Shown: positions 41,356 to 53,133 of the stretch, one piece after another
Numbering within the stretch: the stretch's first letter is position 1
How the letters are laid out: every line of letters begins with the position of its first letter
NCBI GenBank assembly: GCA_947561395.2
Contig: OX387187.1
Coordinates: 24,781,829-24,845,828, forward strand
Source: Buxus sempervirens
Lineage: Eukaryota; Streptophyta; Magnoliopsida; Buxales; Buxaceae
Reading direction: 5' to 3'
Length of the DNA stretch: 64,000 nt
Notes under the pieces: model-generated
Told to the model about the DNA's origin: nothing
The model's database searches: none
Seen by the model: the letters and a program-made list of their open reading frames with translations, nothing else
Position numbers and translations under genes: made by a program

Positions 41356-42637
41356 TATAGCCCAATATACCTATCATTGATTAAACATTCAAACATTTAT
41401 ATCATACCACATTGTCCAATAATTATCAAATTGAGATACAAATTATGTCATCAAGTTATATAAACCATCATACGCCCACCTCCCATTTGAACTTTATTAA
41501 GCATATTTTTCACCATGAGGCATTATCAACATTTCATGCCTTATATTCAATCACAAGACATTTGTATTCATCTAGTCCCATCTCATCTTCATCATGATCA
41601 AAGGCCAATTCCCATTAAAGTGGAGTCGGAAACACGAATCTTGTCACTCCATCCCCTTCTGTCAAAAATTATATCTTCTGTTAATTTACATCTTTGTAAA
41701 TCATGTTTTATTAACTCCGTCCATATATATAATCGCATCTACACCTTCTAATTATTCATTACGAGACTCATCTCATTTTACATGTTTTAGTGCCTTAAAC
41801 AGGTTAATGCAAATCTTTCAAATACAACTTCTAGAAGAAAAAGCTAATTTCTGGCTCAAATGTTGGGAAGTAATTTTTTGCCCAATAAAATTCAAATTGT
41901 TTGCAAACAAATTCTAAGAGTAAGCTTTGTCAACTTTGATTTGTTGCTAAATGGGAATCCTACATAACCATGAGTTGTGCCATTTGTAGCATAATGAATT
42001 TGATGCAGCAGATCATTTAATAGTAGTAATATTAATAATATTATTATTATTATACCCTTTTTCAGAGTAGTTTGGGGTGTATATAACTTGAAGGAAGCTT
42101 CGGAAGGGATGGGCCAACAGAATTAAACCATTTTTTTCATTTGGCTAAAGCAAAATATTCCCATAGAAATTCAAGTTGGCAGAAAGCCTAATTTACATTA
42201 CAAAAGCTACAATTTATACATGGTACCTATGTTTAGGATATTTTTGTTATTCTCATAATATGATAGCTAAATAATCTTTTGTCTCCTCAAAAAACAGCTA
42301 AAACATCAGCAGTGAAGATTAACTAACATGTTAAGATTAGGTAGGAAGAAAGCTCATTTAATGTATGTTGGACATGATACAAAAGGTACTTCCTGATATA
42401 TTAGTTAGATATGCTTTGAGACATTAAAATTAATTATCAAAACCTAAAAACGAAAAAAAAATTTTAAAGGAAAAGAGAGACTACAATTTTAGTTCACTAC
42501 CATAATTTCAGTACAAATACATTTGGCCAGTCCATGCATCCATGGGACTACCAATTTCTTTATTGATCAACAACTTATCCTTTCAGTTTTTCATAACACA
42601 AGTTCATAAAATAAAGAGGAATATAAAGAAACATACA
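41356..42637. other. Non-coding sequence downstream of the methyltransferase-like gene
   Basis: AT-rich. It would contain the 3' UTR of the minus-strand gene just below 42638. I see no other gene; the short frames at 41412-41917 lack any known motif. Confidence 0.5.
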
Positions 42638-44505
42638 TCATTTCTTCTTAAATAGAAGATGGCAAATCAATGATTCTTCTCCATTGTTATATTGAAATGA
42701 CTCTATCATTATAATGCAGTAGACTCTCCAATAATGAATTAATTTCTTAGCTTCTTCCATGCTCCCACAGAATGTCTTAAGAATGGAATCCGCGTCAGTG
42801 TCCAATCTTTTCAACCACTCTTCACTAAACCATATAAATCATTTATTATCTTCAGTTAGTCTAAAAGAGATGATAAAAAAAATAAAGGATATTAATATTA
42901 ATTTGATAATCGTCCTTACCAAGTACGTGCATAATGCTTCCCACTCAAAGTCCAATGATCTACAACTGATAAGTCATCCTAATAAAATATGAGAAATTTT
43001 AATACCTAGTTAAAGATATGGCCATATATAAGAAAGAACTAAAAATAATGTAAAAAGAGAAAATCAAAATGATAATACATTCATTTAAAAATAAATTTCT
43101 TTAAACCAAGATGTCTTATATTCATTTTGTGTCATTCAAAATCCTATTCCACTTGCTAATCAATCACCATATATATAATTTTGGTCCATATTTATCTCAA
43201 AAATGACATAATGCATGAGATAAAATAGAAGGTAGCATACATCTATACTATTATAAAGGGAATCGAGCAAATTCTTGACTAAGATTTGCGACCCAAAGAT
43301 CCCCTCCCCTTTCTCCATATTGGCTTCTATATACCTATTAGTGCATCCCACATAATCACCTATTATAAAGGGAAACAGGCAGATTCTAGATTAAGATTTC
43401 TTGCCTAAAGAGCCCTTCCCGTTTTTTCTATATTGACTTCTATGCCTTAATTAATAAATTATACCCATCGTTCTACATGCCCATACATACATACATACAT
43501 AATTTATCCATGTTGACTTCTATATCCTTATTAATAAATTATATTCGCGTTCTACATGCCCATACATACATACATAATTTCTCCATATTGACTTCTATAT
43601 CCCAATTAATAAATTATACGTACCCACATTCTGCATGAAAACACACACACACATATATATATATCTGTGTGTATGTGTATGTCTAATTTCCAATTAATAT
43701 AGGACTAAAATATCTTATTTAATATCCCATACCTGAAAATATAGTAACATGGTAGCTGATGGTATGAGTAGAGTTCCGGATGGAAACAAAAAGTCAACGG
43801 CACTTTCTTCACTATCCACAGGCTGCAAGGTAAATTTTTCATAAAGTTTCATATGATTGCATTCAGATAATAACCATGTTTTAGGTAATTAGCTAGGAAA
43901 ATAAAAAACCATTTCAAGGCAAATAAGCTATGGCAGTAGTCTCTTGGAATGGCTAATTTACTTGATTTATTGTACCTGCCCAAAGGGAACAATGCTTTTG
44001 TTGCATACGTGTTGCACAAAGAGAAGCCCTTCATTTGTCATCCAGTTTGATATCTTCTTAAGAAGCAACTCATAGTTCAACATGTGCTGAAAAAGTCCAA
44101 AAAAAATAAAATAAAATGTTCAATAACTCAAATTTAAAAGCAATAAATTTCGTTTGAAGATAAGGAGAAGACTTTTATACATCAAGAAATTCGATAACAA
44201 ATACTCTATCAAAAGTGTCCTCCATTTCATGTGTTGATATGTCTGCTAATGTGGGCTTTACATTTGATAGATTTAGGTTCTTGATTCTCTCCTCTATGAA
44301 CTCTATCTGTGTCTTTGAATTAGAAATTGCCATAACATGGCAATTTTTATACTTTTGTGCAATATATAGTGTGATAGCTCCCCATCCACAGCCAAGATCA
44401 AGTATGCGTTGGCCATCTTTTACTTTTGCCCTTTCGCAGTATAGTTCCATCATTGCTGTCTCTGCTTCGTCTATTGTCATTGAATCATCTTTGAAGTAGT
44501 TACAA
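42638..44505 (-). CDS. Coclaurine N-methyltransferase-like / cyclopropane synthase-family gene, last five exons
   Basis: Minus-strand exons 44505-44181, 44086-43976, 43822-43733, 42978-42920 and 42824-42638 have GT-AG junctions and join in one frame to give about 256 residues ending in LLFKKK and TGA. They include the SAM-binding motif ILDLGCGWG, CNYFKDDSMT, AMMELYCERAKVKDGQ, TMLLYFQDDLSVVDHW and ALSO-style family end FQYNNGEE. This matches the plant family that N-methylates benzylisoquinoline alkaloids. Usual length is about 350, so roughly the first 100 residues are missing. They are not in the next 870 bp, where a Helitron-like end and a CACTA element intervene. The segment IEFLDHMLNY has Asp where family enzymes usually have a catalytic Glu before His. 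Exons are intact, so either the gene is interrupted by inserts with its start off-window, or it is a recent pseudogene. Confidence 0.8.
43241..43690. repeat. Tandem repeats and microsatellites in the third visible intron
   Basis: Units of about 70-115 bp share CTCCATATTGACTTCTATAT and TTAATAAATTATA; two start CTATTATAAAGGGAA (43247 and 43361). They end in CATACATACATA runs, then a (CA)n and (TA)n tract at 43640-43665. The starts TCTATACTATTATAAAGGG look like Helitron 5' ends, but no matching 3' end was found. Confidence 0.6.
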
Positions 44506-45374
44506 CTGTAGAATGTGTATGCAACAAGTGGATATTTTGAGTTATCAATGCATCAAATGTCTTAGATTTTTCTTCACAATAGGAAGTAATCTATACTATA
44601 TATAATGAGAATAGGCTGCTTGGGAAGCGTGCCAACAACCTATGCATGACTTCCCCGAAAAGCCCTCTGGACAGTTCCAAAACTATTCCCTCCCTCTATG
44701 TGCAGTATTGCAAGTCCACCCCGCTCGTACCATAAAAGAAATAACTACAATGACATAAGCTACAAAATTTTCATTACATGTCTCCATTCATTTAATTCTA
44801 CATATTTGAAGCTTTCTTTTTCTATTCAGTCCTCACCTATGGTTTGAAAAAGGCGTTTGAAAAAATAAGGAAACAAATGAACTTTCTAAACAAATGTTTT
44901 CCAGGAAGTAAGTCTTTGTTCAGACTGAAATTTCATAAAAACGTGTATAGGGTCAAGCAACCCAATTGTAATTTCATGATCAAAGTTCCAAAACTTCGAT
45001 ATTGTGTTTTTCATTTATTAAATTGGATGTCTGTCAATAGAAAATCTAGAAACAAATGAGTGTTGAAGAGGAACAACAAAAGTGGAAACTAGATTAGCAT
45101 TATCCCGAAGGCCTTGTTCCACAGCCTAATTTGGAAGATCACAATCTGTTCAAGAGATATAGATAGAACTGACTGTTGAAGATATAGGGAAGAATAGAGC
45201 AAATCAAGTTTTTCGAGATACCAATATCTATGATTATTTATTCAGCTGTTGCTGTTTGTACAACTTTACACAACTTCCTGTTCTATATACTAGTGGTGGC
45301 ATGTGCATATGAGACGTCCTCAACCCAATAACTGTAGCATAGAAGTAAGAGTGAGATTTAAATTTGAAAGTGAA
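44506..45374. other. Interrupted 5' intron region of the methyltransferase-like gene
   Basis: The acceptor CTACAG is at 44511-44506 (minus). At 44590 a segment starts TCTATACTATATATAATGAG after an A, a plausible Helitron 5' end. CTAGT-type sequence near 45289-45293 could be another Helitron terminus. No upstream exon of the gene is visible on the minus strand. Confidence 0.4.
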
Positions 45375-45394
45375 CACTACAAAAAAGCGGAGCT

Positions 45395-45895
45395 TTAGCA
45401 GCGGATTTTTTGCGGCGGTAGACTATTACCGCCGCTAAAGCCCATAATTTCATTTAAGCGGCGGAAGACACGTGTATTGCCGTTGAAAGAAGTCTTTAGT
45501 GGCCGTACATTTATACCGCCGCAAAAAATAATGGCGACAATTCAGTTTTCGCGCGAATGTTTGGCGCGTGTTTTGACCGGCGATAATTACCGCCGCGAAA
45601 AATGGTTTGAGCGGCAGTAAATAGTTACCGCCGTAAAATGGTCATTATTCGGTCTCGCGAATTGGTTTTTAGCGGCGGTAAATGGTTACCGCCGCTAAAA
45701 GGTATAGTTAGTTGCACGGAATGAGGTTTTTAGCGGCGGTAACTTCTTATCGCCGCTAAAGGGTTTAGTCCGGTCGAACTGAATGGGGATGTTAGCAGCG
45801 GTAACTTATTACCGCCGCGAAAAGGTTATAGTCCGGTCGCCAAAATGTGGTTTTTAGTGGCGGTAACTTATTACCGCCGCTAAAAGGGTATAAAA
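45395..45895 (+). repeat. CACTA subterminal palindromic repeats
   Basis: About seven copies of AGCGGCGGTAA paired with TTACCGCCGCT across 4-6 bases recur every 60-75 bp. Such subterminal arrays are binding sites for the element's own DNA-binding protein in characterised CACTA elements. Loop lengths (4-6) differ from the retrotransposon hairpins (7). Confidence 0.8.
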
Positions 45896-46092
45896 CCCCA
45901 ATTCGCGCGAATTGGGGTTTTCTTCTCTGCGCGATTTTGGGGTTTTTTCTTCGCCGGGGTTTTCTTCTCCCGCCATTTGCTCTGCCGTCGCCGTCACCGG
46001 TCTTGGTCACCAATTTCTGTCAGCAAGCCAGCCGCTGTTCGCAGACACCAACCCGCCGTTCTCCGTTGCCTTGCTACCGTCGCCGTTCCCAG
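45896..46092 (+). other. Putative first exon / 5' leader of the CACTA transposase gene
   Basis: A GC-rich stretch rich in CGCCGTCGCCG ends at donor CCCAG|GTATG. It has open frames but no credible start or domain. One frame could join the transposase exon at 48886 in phase, but it lacks an in-frame ATG, so a non-coding exon is as likely. Confidence 0.4.
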
Positions 46093-48885
46093 GTATGTTC
46101 CTCGCCAAGGAGCTAGCAATGTTACCATTAGATTAGTTTCTGTTTCAATGTTTGGAAAAAGATTTTGGTCTCAACACTGTAGGCAGATCCTTGGACGACA
46201 AAGATTTTGGTCTCTAACGAACACTGTGCCCATACTTCGTATTTCTGTTTCTGGTTTTTTGATGGTGAAATAATTAGTATGTCACTTTAAAATCCATATG
46301 ATTCCATAGCATAACATAAGATTTGTTTCAATTTTCCTCTTTGAAAAGAAAAAAATGTTCAAGGAGATGATTCATGTTAACACCGGCCAAAGGAAAACTT
46401 AAGTTCATTAAGACATTCAGCTATATGATCTTTAATAAATGGGCAAGCCTTGGTTAACTTTGAGCTTTCTCTTCCGTCAGAAATGAAATTGTTTGTGGTG
46501 TATGCCCATCTTATTCGGTTGCATAAATGCAATTAATGCCCATCTTATTCGGTTGCACAAAAGTTATCTAAGATTTCAATTTTTTTTACTTAAAGAGTAT
46601 GCTTTTCTTCTCATTTTTTAAATCATTTCCTCTTTTGTAAGCAAGCCACTAAAAGAGTTGATGTGGTGAACAGAGATTTCTTTTGGATAATCTTTGTGAC
46701 CATCACATGTCAAGTAGTTTAGAGTTGTATTTTATAGATGATACTTAGATACACCAAAAAGAATTATGGCATTTGTTTTTCTCTTAGAATATGAGCATTC
46801 TAGTAAAAATATAGCAAATACAATACTAGTGTAATTATAGCATTTTATTTTTTAGAATATGAGCATTCTAATAATTAGCACAACTTGGGATTGAGTTTTC
46901 CCCCAATGAGTTTCAAAAAATGAACTAAAGAGAGGAGTAACCCCAGACCTGTTCTTGGTTGTTGAAAACTCATTTTGTAAAATTGCGATAGCATACTTGA
47001 AAATTTAAAAACATTGAAAGATATACTTGAAACTTGTTTTAAAGACTTCTTTACATGACAAGATTAGAATTATCATTTATAAAAATTCTTTTTATCTTAA
47101 AACAATGATAAGCTTGTAATATTTATAACCTCTACAGGAATGAAACATTCTTTACCAGATATCACACTCACCTTCTCTTTAACCCATGCAAACCCATGTG
47201 GGGAGATCAAGAATAATGGCAAACGAGGCCTAACTGGTCAAGCCTAACTTCTTGGGATGTTAGTCAAGGCGTCCTATATGCTACCAGTTGCTCAATGTAG
47301 CCAAAAAATAAAATAAAAACTTCTAATGAGAATAAAATGATTTATGCTTGACAAAGTTTAGTGCCACACAGCAACCACAATGGACAGAATACAAGCTGAT
47401 TTCAGAACCATAATTTAGAGAAGGAAAAAAAAAGGGTCCAAACCCAGCACACCAACACCATAAAACTAGGATGGAAATGAAGCATGTTCAGGCTGGTTTT
47501 GGTAAACCCTAACCTGAAGGAGTTCACCTCCTACCCAAACCACAACCAAATTGGGGGAAGTACTGGCAGAGCAACTCAGAACTAAATAAAATACAGTTTC
47601 TCAAGAAAAAAAAACATGTCCCTTCTAAACCAAGTCTAAACCAAGCTTTCCTCAAAATCACCTCGAATGTATTGCTCATAAGAAATCATAACTTGGATTT
47701 CTTTGCTACGGAAATGTCCCTTCTAAGTAGGTATGGTTCCATCTTCCTGATAACAGAATTACAAAGGTGTAGAGCAATGGATTGCCATTTTTTCAGGTAT
47801 TTTAATTGCCATTGTTACATGATATGTTGTAAAAAGCTTACGTCATTGTCAATAACATACTATTGTTTCCTTCTCAGCTTCACCTATGTCCTCCTAATGC
47901 ACTTGGGCACTTCTCTCTATACATAAATGTGAATGCTATTTTTGGATGTGGATATGAATGTGAATGCTATTTTTGGATATGGATGTGAAAGCTTCGACTC
48001 TTCTTTTGTTTACAGGTTAAACTATTATTATTTTAGACCAATTTGGTTTGGACAACCCTCTATTTTTAGGGGAGATGCTGCCGAAATTTTTAGGGGAGAT
48101 AAATAATGGTTAAACCATTATTTTATCTCTTTAATTAAGTTCCTTGTTGTGATATTTCTGTTCTAATGCTGTTCAATAGCATTGATATTATGATTAGTAG
48201 TTCTTTATTCTATTTTTTGGTTAACCTGGTTATTGTTTTTATATTTATTTATCTCATAAAAAAAGTGGGAACAATTCAAATACCCGTCTGAGAGGTTACA
48301 TGTGTAACTATGCCTATTCTGTTTTGTGTACTTTGAAAATATTGCATCTTCGCAGTAAATTTGCAATAATTCTTAGTATTTAAATATGAAGGCATAGATT
48401 TGCACATGTAACATCTTGGATTGTCATATTGACAGTTTGGGGATATCAAATATGTTACTTGTTGACATGTGATTTATATATATCTCTACTTATAATTTTG
48501 GTTTTATCTCTTTGTTCTTCAAATACGTAGTTTTATTGACTTTACGTCAGAAAACTTTACGTATTTGAAGAACTGTGCAGAGATGCTGCCGAAATTCTTG
48601 GAGAAATATATGAATCTTATGACAAACAAGTAATGTATTTGGTATTCCTAAATGGGTAAAACCAAGCATAAATTTTAAAACTAACATAAGTACCGTTTGC
48701 TATTAGCTAGATTCATTTATAGAGTATGTTTTGCAGAAAGTAATCTTATTCAAAAGCGACGGGTAAATTCTTTCACAACATACTAATAGATGGATCGAAG
48801 GTGGTTGAAAAGATCTAGGTATTTATTATGTTAATTTCTTAATGTTTTGATGAAGGGTGTGTATCTATATTTATTAACTAAATAG
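46093..48885 (+). other. CACTA internal non-coding interval, probably an intron
   Basis: AT-rich with no gene. It is bounded by GTATG at 46093 and by AATAG at 48881-48885. It contains a local inverted repeat (AATACGTAGTTTTAT... / ...CTTTACGTATT near 48528-48568). Confidence 0.45.
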
Positions 48886-49760
48886 GTTACGTTTACTATG
48901 GATGGAATAGGGCTAGTCAAGATTATCAAGATGGAGTCTTGGGTTTCATCAAATTCGCATGTTCTCGCGGGGCAACTATTAATGGGTTGTTGAAGTGTCC
49001 TTGTCCGAAATGTAATAATGTGTTGTATCAAAGTCAAGAAGTCGCATACGAACACATGATTTGCAATGGATTTGATCAAAACTACACAAAATGGTACTAT
49101 CATGGGGAGGATATTCTCAATTCACAACCCCTCCCCCCATGTTAATCCCATAGTAGATGATGCACAATTTGTGGGTGATGAAGTTAGGCTCATGGGTAAA
49201 GAAGCTTATGGGGTGCAGGATGAAATGGACGTATCTGCGAGTTCTTCACATAGGCCATCAGATGATACCCCAACTTGTAATAATCCACAGTTTGAGAAAT
49301 TGTTCCATGATGCTGGAGAAGAGTTATACCCGGGGTGTAAAAGCCACACGAAATTGTCGTTCATTGTTAAACTATTTCATATAAAGTGCCTAAGTGGATG
49401 GAGCAATAAGTCATTGACTTTGATGCTTGAGTTGTTGAGAGAGACATTTCCGTTTGTGTCAAAATTGCCAGAAACAAGTTCACAGGTCAAGACGATGATA
49501 TCGGACCTGGGTCTTAATTATAACAAAATAGATGCGTGCCCAAATGACTTTATGCTATATTGGAATGAAACTAGTGAAAAACAAAAGTGTGATATTTGCG
49601 GTACTTCTAGATGGAAATCCAAAGACAGTCATTCCAATAAAAAGGGAAAGAAAAAGGCAGCAAAGATATTAAGGCACTTTCCTTTGAAACCGCGTCTTCA
49701 AAGATTGTATATGTCTTCCAAGATTGCCGATGATATGAGATGGCATGTGGATGGTCGTAC
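48886..49760 (+). pseudogene. TNP2-type CACTA transposase, N-terminal part, frameshifted and truncated
   Basis: The first frame reads YYGWNRASQDYQDGVLGFIKFA, LLKCPCPKCNN and HMICNGFDQNYTKWYYHGE, the transposase-associated zinc-finger domain. It stops at 49145. In the next frame, from about 49140, the protein continues with LFHDAGEELYPGCKSHTKL, LLRETFPFVSKLPET and CPNDFMLYWNE, the start of the TNP2 domain. The shift falls at a C-rich run (ACCCCTCCCCCCA, 49128-49140), suggesting a slippage indel. The reading frame ends at RWHVDGRT, where D begins at 49761. It would cut and paste the element if whole; it is inactive here. Confidence 0.85.
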
Positions 49761-50154
49761 TGTAAAACCCCGAATTTTCAGTAAATAAATAAATAATAAT
49801 TACTTATGAATATCTTGAATGTCAATATATTTGTCAAAATAACTTAGAGAATAAACTTGGAAATTTCGGAAGAAATTGAATGGGTAGATGTGAAAATATT
49901 AAGAGAAGGGTATTTCGGTCAATTCACATTAGTTATCGGAAAATAATTAAATACGTTAATTAAAATTTGTTATTAGACTTGAGAAATAATAATAGATTTA
50001 AATTGGGGTTTAGATTGTCTATTAACCATGATAGTTAAAGCTTAGTAATTGGAATAATGGCGTATTGGTAATTATACTTGATTTGAAACCTGAAGTTTAG
50101 AAGCGATTATAACACAAAAATCTGATGTTTAGAAACTCGGTTCGGCATTTTGGT

Positions 50155-50310
50155 TAGAGCGCCGAGCTCGCCTGCGCTCGGCGATCCTCGGTGCTAGTGT
50201 AAAATTTAAGACCGCCGAATATCACTTGAAGACGGACCGCGGGCGACCTATTTTGTACTACCGCTGACCTTTGACCGCCTAGGCGATCCTGAGCGATCCT
50301 AGGCGCTCTA
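50155..50310. repeat. GC-rich palindromic cluster in D
   Basis: AGAGCGCC at the left and GGCGCTCT at the right are inverse, enclosing CGCCGAGC/GCTCGGCG (8-base loop), CGCCTAGGCG and GCGATCCT repeats. It stands out from the AT-rich surroundings and has a position in D similar to the hairpin arrays of the other LTRs. Confidence 0.6.
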
Positions 50311-50395
50311 GAAAAAAAATGCAATTTTGACAGTTTTTCATTCCCTTTTCTTCTCCAACCCTTTCCCAGACAACCCAAGCCTCTCGCATAGCACC

Positions 50396-50474
50396 CTTAT
50401 TACATGAAAGACATTTAAGTAAATGTCCTGTGTATTTATTGCTCCATTTACTTAAGTCTTTACATGTAAATAAG
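50396..50474. repeat. 80-bp foldback element, copy 3 (variant)
   Basis: CTTATTACATGAAAGACATTTAAGTAAAT pairs with ATTTACTTAAGTCTTTACATGTAAATAAG, written here as two arms around a 20-base centre. It differs from copies 1 and 2 by AGAC/GTCT in place of TATC/GATA, that is, by matching changes in both arms. Confidence 0.65.
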
Positions 50475-51144
50475 GTTTTACCCCCCATTTGGAACCAATA
50501 AAAATACTTCCAAGGTCTAATTCCCAGCCAATAAAAATTCAACTTTCCAGTTCATGCCTAAATCCCAGTTTTTATCAAAAAGCCCGGTTTGGGTTTAATA
50601 TCCAGATGAGTGATTCAGGAGCCCATAAAATTCTAGGAGATGTTTTTACCCTTCAATAGACTACAACCAAAATTTGAGCTCGAAATTCCTTGTAGATTTG
50701 TCTAGAAAAATTATATACCAAAAGTCAACGTTTCTAACTAGACTTAGAATATTTTTGGAGTCCGAAACTTTTTGTTTCGGAATCGATTGATTTTTGGTAT
50801 GGTGACCTTATTGGGAATCCTAAGACTATTCCACTCATCCAAAATGTATTTTGAGAACTTTACGACATTCTTAGTCCCAAATCATTATAAAAAAAAGTTA
50901 TTTGGATTTCCACCACTTGTAACACTTCTCTAAGATTATTCTTAAGGTGTCTTTGAAGGCCAATTATACTAAAAGGTTCATCTTAGACATTTAACCACTT
51001 GAGTCTTCTATTATTAAGATAATCCCATAATCAATATGAGTACACACACTAATGAACTGGTTATGGAACAAGACTTTGGATTACCGATTGAACATGGAAG
51101 AACTATGATTATAAACAATATTGGAATGTGAATGATTGAACAAT

Positions 51145-51282
51145 GGCTTGGTGGCCAGTTTTATAAATAACCTGCTTGGTGGCAGAGATGTATTGTATAT
51201 TACTTGCTGGTGGCAGAGATTATTACCTGCTTGGTGGCAGAGATACCCGTTTGGTGACGGAGACCCTAACCTGCTTGGTGGC
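51145..51282. repeat. GCTTGGTGGCAGAGAT repeats at the A2 insertion point
   Basis: Six degenerate copies, 20-35 bp apart, around 51145, 51172, 51205, 51229, 51250 and 51272. A2 cut the last one. The bases GTGGC (51278-51282) should recur after the A2 3' LTR, outside the window. Confidence 0.6.
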
Positions 51283-53112
51283 TGTAGACACCCCAAATTG
51301 CACTACAAAATGAGAAAATAATAAAAACATGTAATTAGAGCTTAAAACAGGTCAAAAATGCATAAAAATTGACTAAGCAGGCTTTGCCCATATTGAATTC
51401 ACGGGCCGGTCGCGCCCGAGATTTCTCTACGGTCAGGCGCGCCCGTAGTAACTATACGGTCACCATTGGACCGTAGTGCATTTACGGTCACTAAAGACAC
51501 GTGCAAGTTTTTTCCTTCTCTCGATTTTCGAGCTTTATCTTTAGTCCAATATAGCTTTAAATGAGTGAATTACGTATTTTATTCGCTGAAGCCACCTTGG
51601 TTGGCTATGGATGGGCATTATCTCCAATTTTCACTCTATCCTGAGGATCAGGATATATCCTTCTGGACCAACCTTGCCCCTGTGCTTGCCTATAAATAGA
51701 GGTGAGATTCTTAAGCTAAGGGCCACGAAAATTTGAAGTCCAAGGAACTCCAAGGAACTCCAAGAGAAGAGAAGAACTCCTATTGCCTGCCTGCTCAATC
51801 CAGGTAAGTCCCCTATCCCTTTTTATTTTCTGTTTTCAATTCTAGATGTAATAGGATCATCTCTATTGCTGTAGAATAAGGCTATATCTGTTTTTGTATT
51901 CCTAAACTTTTCTCTAAGTACCTCAAGAGTCTCTCTAGCCGTAAAACGTGAAGAGAGAACTAGGGGAAAGGGGAACAGGTGGATCCCTAGAATAGAACCC
52001 CATATCTGTTTTTTTCTTTTTTCATAGAATAAGGCCTGTGATTGTGTTTGTATACCCAAACCTATCTCCAAGTACCTCAAGAGTCTCTCTAGCCGTAAAA
52101 CGTGAAGAGAGAACTAAGGGAAAAGAGAACAGGTGGATCCGTAGGGTAGACCCCCATGTGCTCAAATATGTGAGATGTCACTACTTTGAATATCCTGATC
52201 ATGTTTTAATTCTTTTTATGATATATTTGAATGAATTACATGAATCTATGATGTTTATAGCATGAGATCCTCACTTTTTGCTAAAATTTGGATTTTTGCC
52301 ACTTTTGCACCTACAGCACTGTTTTCATGATTTTCGTGATTTTAGGCTAAGATCCTGGATTTATCATGATCAATATGATAGATCTGGATCTAGAAGCCTG
52401 AAAGTAAATTCTAGGGTTTCATGATATGGTTTTTAAATCGTTTTTCACCTTTAAGAGAAGGCCCTACAGTCTAAATTCTAGGGTTTCGTGATTTTAGTCT
52501 AAATTCATCAACGTGGGTTTTTTTGGTTTTTATTTTTGGATTTAATGTGAAATTTGGGCTATATCTATGTCCTGGACTATTCAAGTTCAATTTTGAAATA
52601 TTTTATAGAAATCATATTTTTCTAGATTTCTAGAATTTAACTTGAAGCCAGATTTTTGGATTTTTCACTTTAAATTGATTTTATTTGATTTTATCTCAAT
52701 TTTGTTTTGATCATGAAACCCTAAGAATGGTATGATCATATTTGATAGTTCTGGATCAATCAGAATATTCATATGAAAAAACCATATATTTTTGCCTTTT
52801 TTGTGATTTTTGTGATTTTTATAGCAAGCTTTTTCTTTTATTTTTAACATGAACAATACCTGGCAACCACCTTGTGTGGATGAATAGGGGTGCCTAACAC
52901 CTTCCCTATTCATAACTTAATCCCCTTACCCATTTCTGGTTGTCTTTTTAGGAGGGTTATTTTTACCCTAAAATTGCCTTTTGTGCTTATTTAATATTTT
53001 GGTGTCCATTCACACCTAAATTGAATGGTGGCGACTCTTTGTTTTATTTAATCCCGTGTGATGATTGGATGAAGTCAAAAGAGGATTTGATTTTTTTTTC
53101 CAATGTCTCACA
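51283..53112 (+). repeat. A2 5' LTR (1830 bp)
   Basis: Begins TGTAGACACCCC and ends GTCTCACA. It has a hairpin quartet at 51400-51503 (starts 51400, 51428, 51455, 51483), TATAAATAG 51691-51699, donor CAG|GTAAGT 51803/51804 and the conserved motif at 51935 and 52089. Confidence 0.93.
51798..51809 (+). promoter_or_regulatory. Predicted leader-intron 5' splice site in A2
   Basis: ATCCAG|GTAAGT, identical to A1. With the acceptor at 55486 it predicts a 3.7-kb intron containing PBS, core, hairpin quartet and array. Confidence 0.6.
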
Positions 53113-53114
53113 AC

Positions 53115-53133
53115 TGGCGACTCTGCTGGGGAC
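53115..53133 (+). other. A2 primer-binding site
   Basis: TGGCGACTCTGCTGGGGAC, two bases after the LTR end. Confidence 0.88.

Larger units (their letters stand above)
45375..49760 (+). mobile_element. CACTA (En/Spm-type) transposon, left part
   Basis: The terminus CACTACAAAAAAGCGGAGC at 45375 is a standard CACTA end. It is followed by 500 bp of subterminal palindromic repeats, a GC-rich transcribed-looking leader with a donor (CCCAG|GTATG, 46092/46093), a long AT-rich interval and the start of a TNP2-type transposase (48886-49760). The element is cut at 49760 by sequence D, and the right terminus is not in the window. The three bases GAA at 45372-45374 would be the left target duplication. 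Confidence 0.82.
49761..51282 (+). mobile_element. LTR-like sequence D inserted in the CACTA transposase
   Basis: It starts TGTAAAACCCCGAATTTTC, a common plant LTR start, directly after CGTAC (49756-49760) of the transposase codons. It contains a GC-rich palindromic cluster (50155-50310), foldback copy 3 (50396-50474) and a section (50475-50600) similar to the extra U3 part of the B1 LTR (32193-32330). 51145-51282 has repeated GCTTGGTGGCAGAGAT units. Its end is not seen because A2 begins at 51283. No gag or pol is present. Confidence 0.55.

Noticed and set aside
43241..43690. Complete Helitron in the methyltransferase intron
   Set aside because: Only 5'-like TCTATACTATTATAAAGGG starts are present. 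No CTAGT end with hairpin could be paired to them.
45847..46273. GC-rich open frames of up to 98 codons
   Set aside because: No recognisable domain. Composition follows the GCCG-rich CACTA leader and frames overlap in three phases.
50154..50542. Minus-strand frames of 74-87 codons in D
   Set aside because: They run through the palindromic cluster and foldback without any recognisable protein motif.
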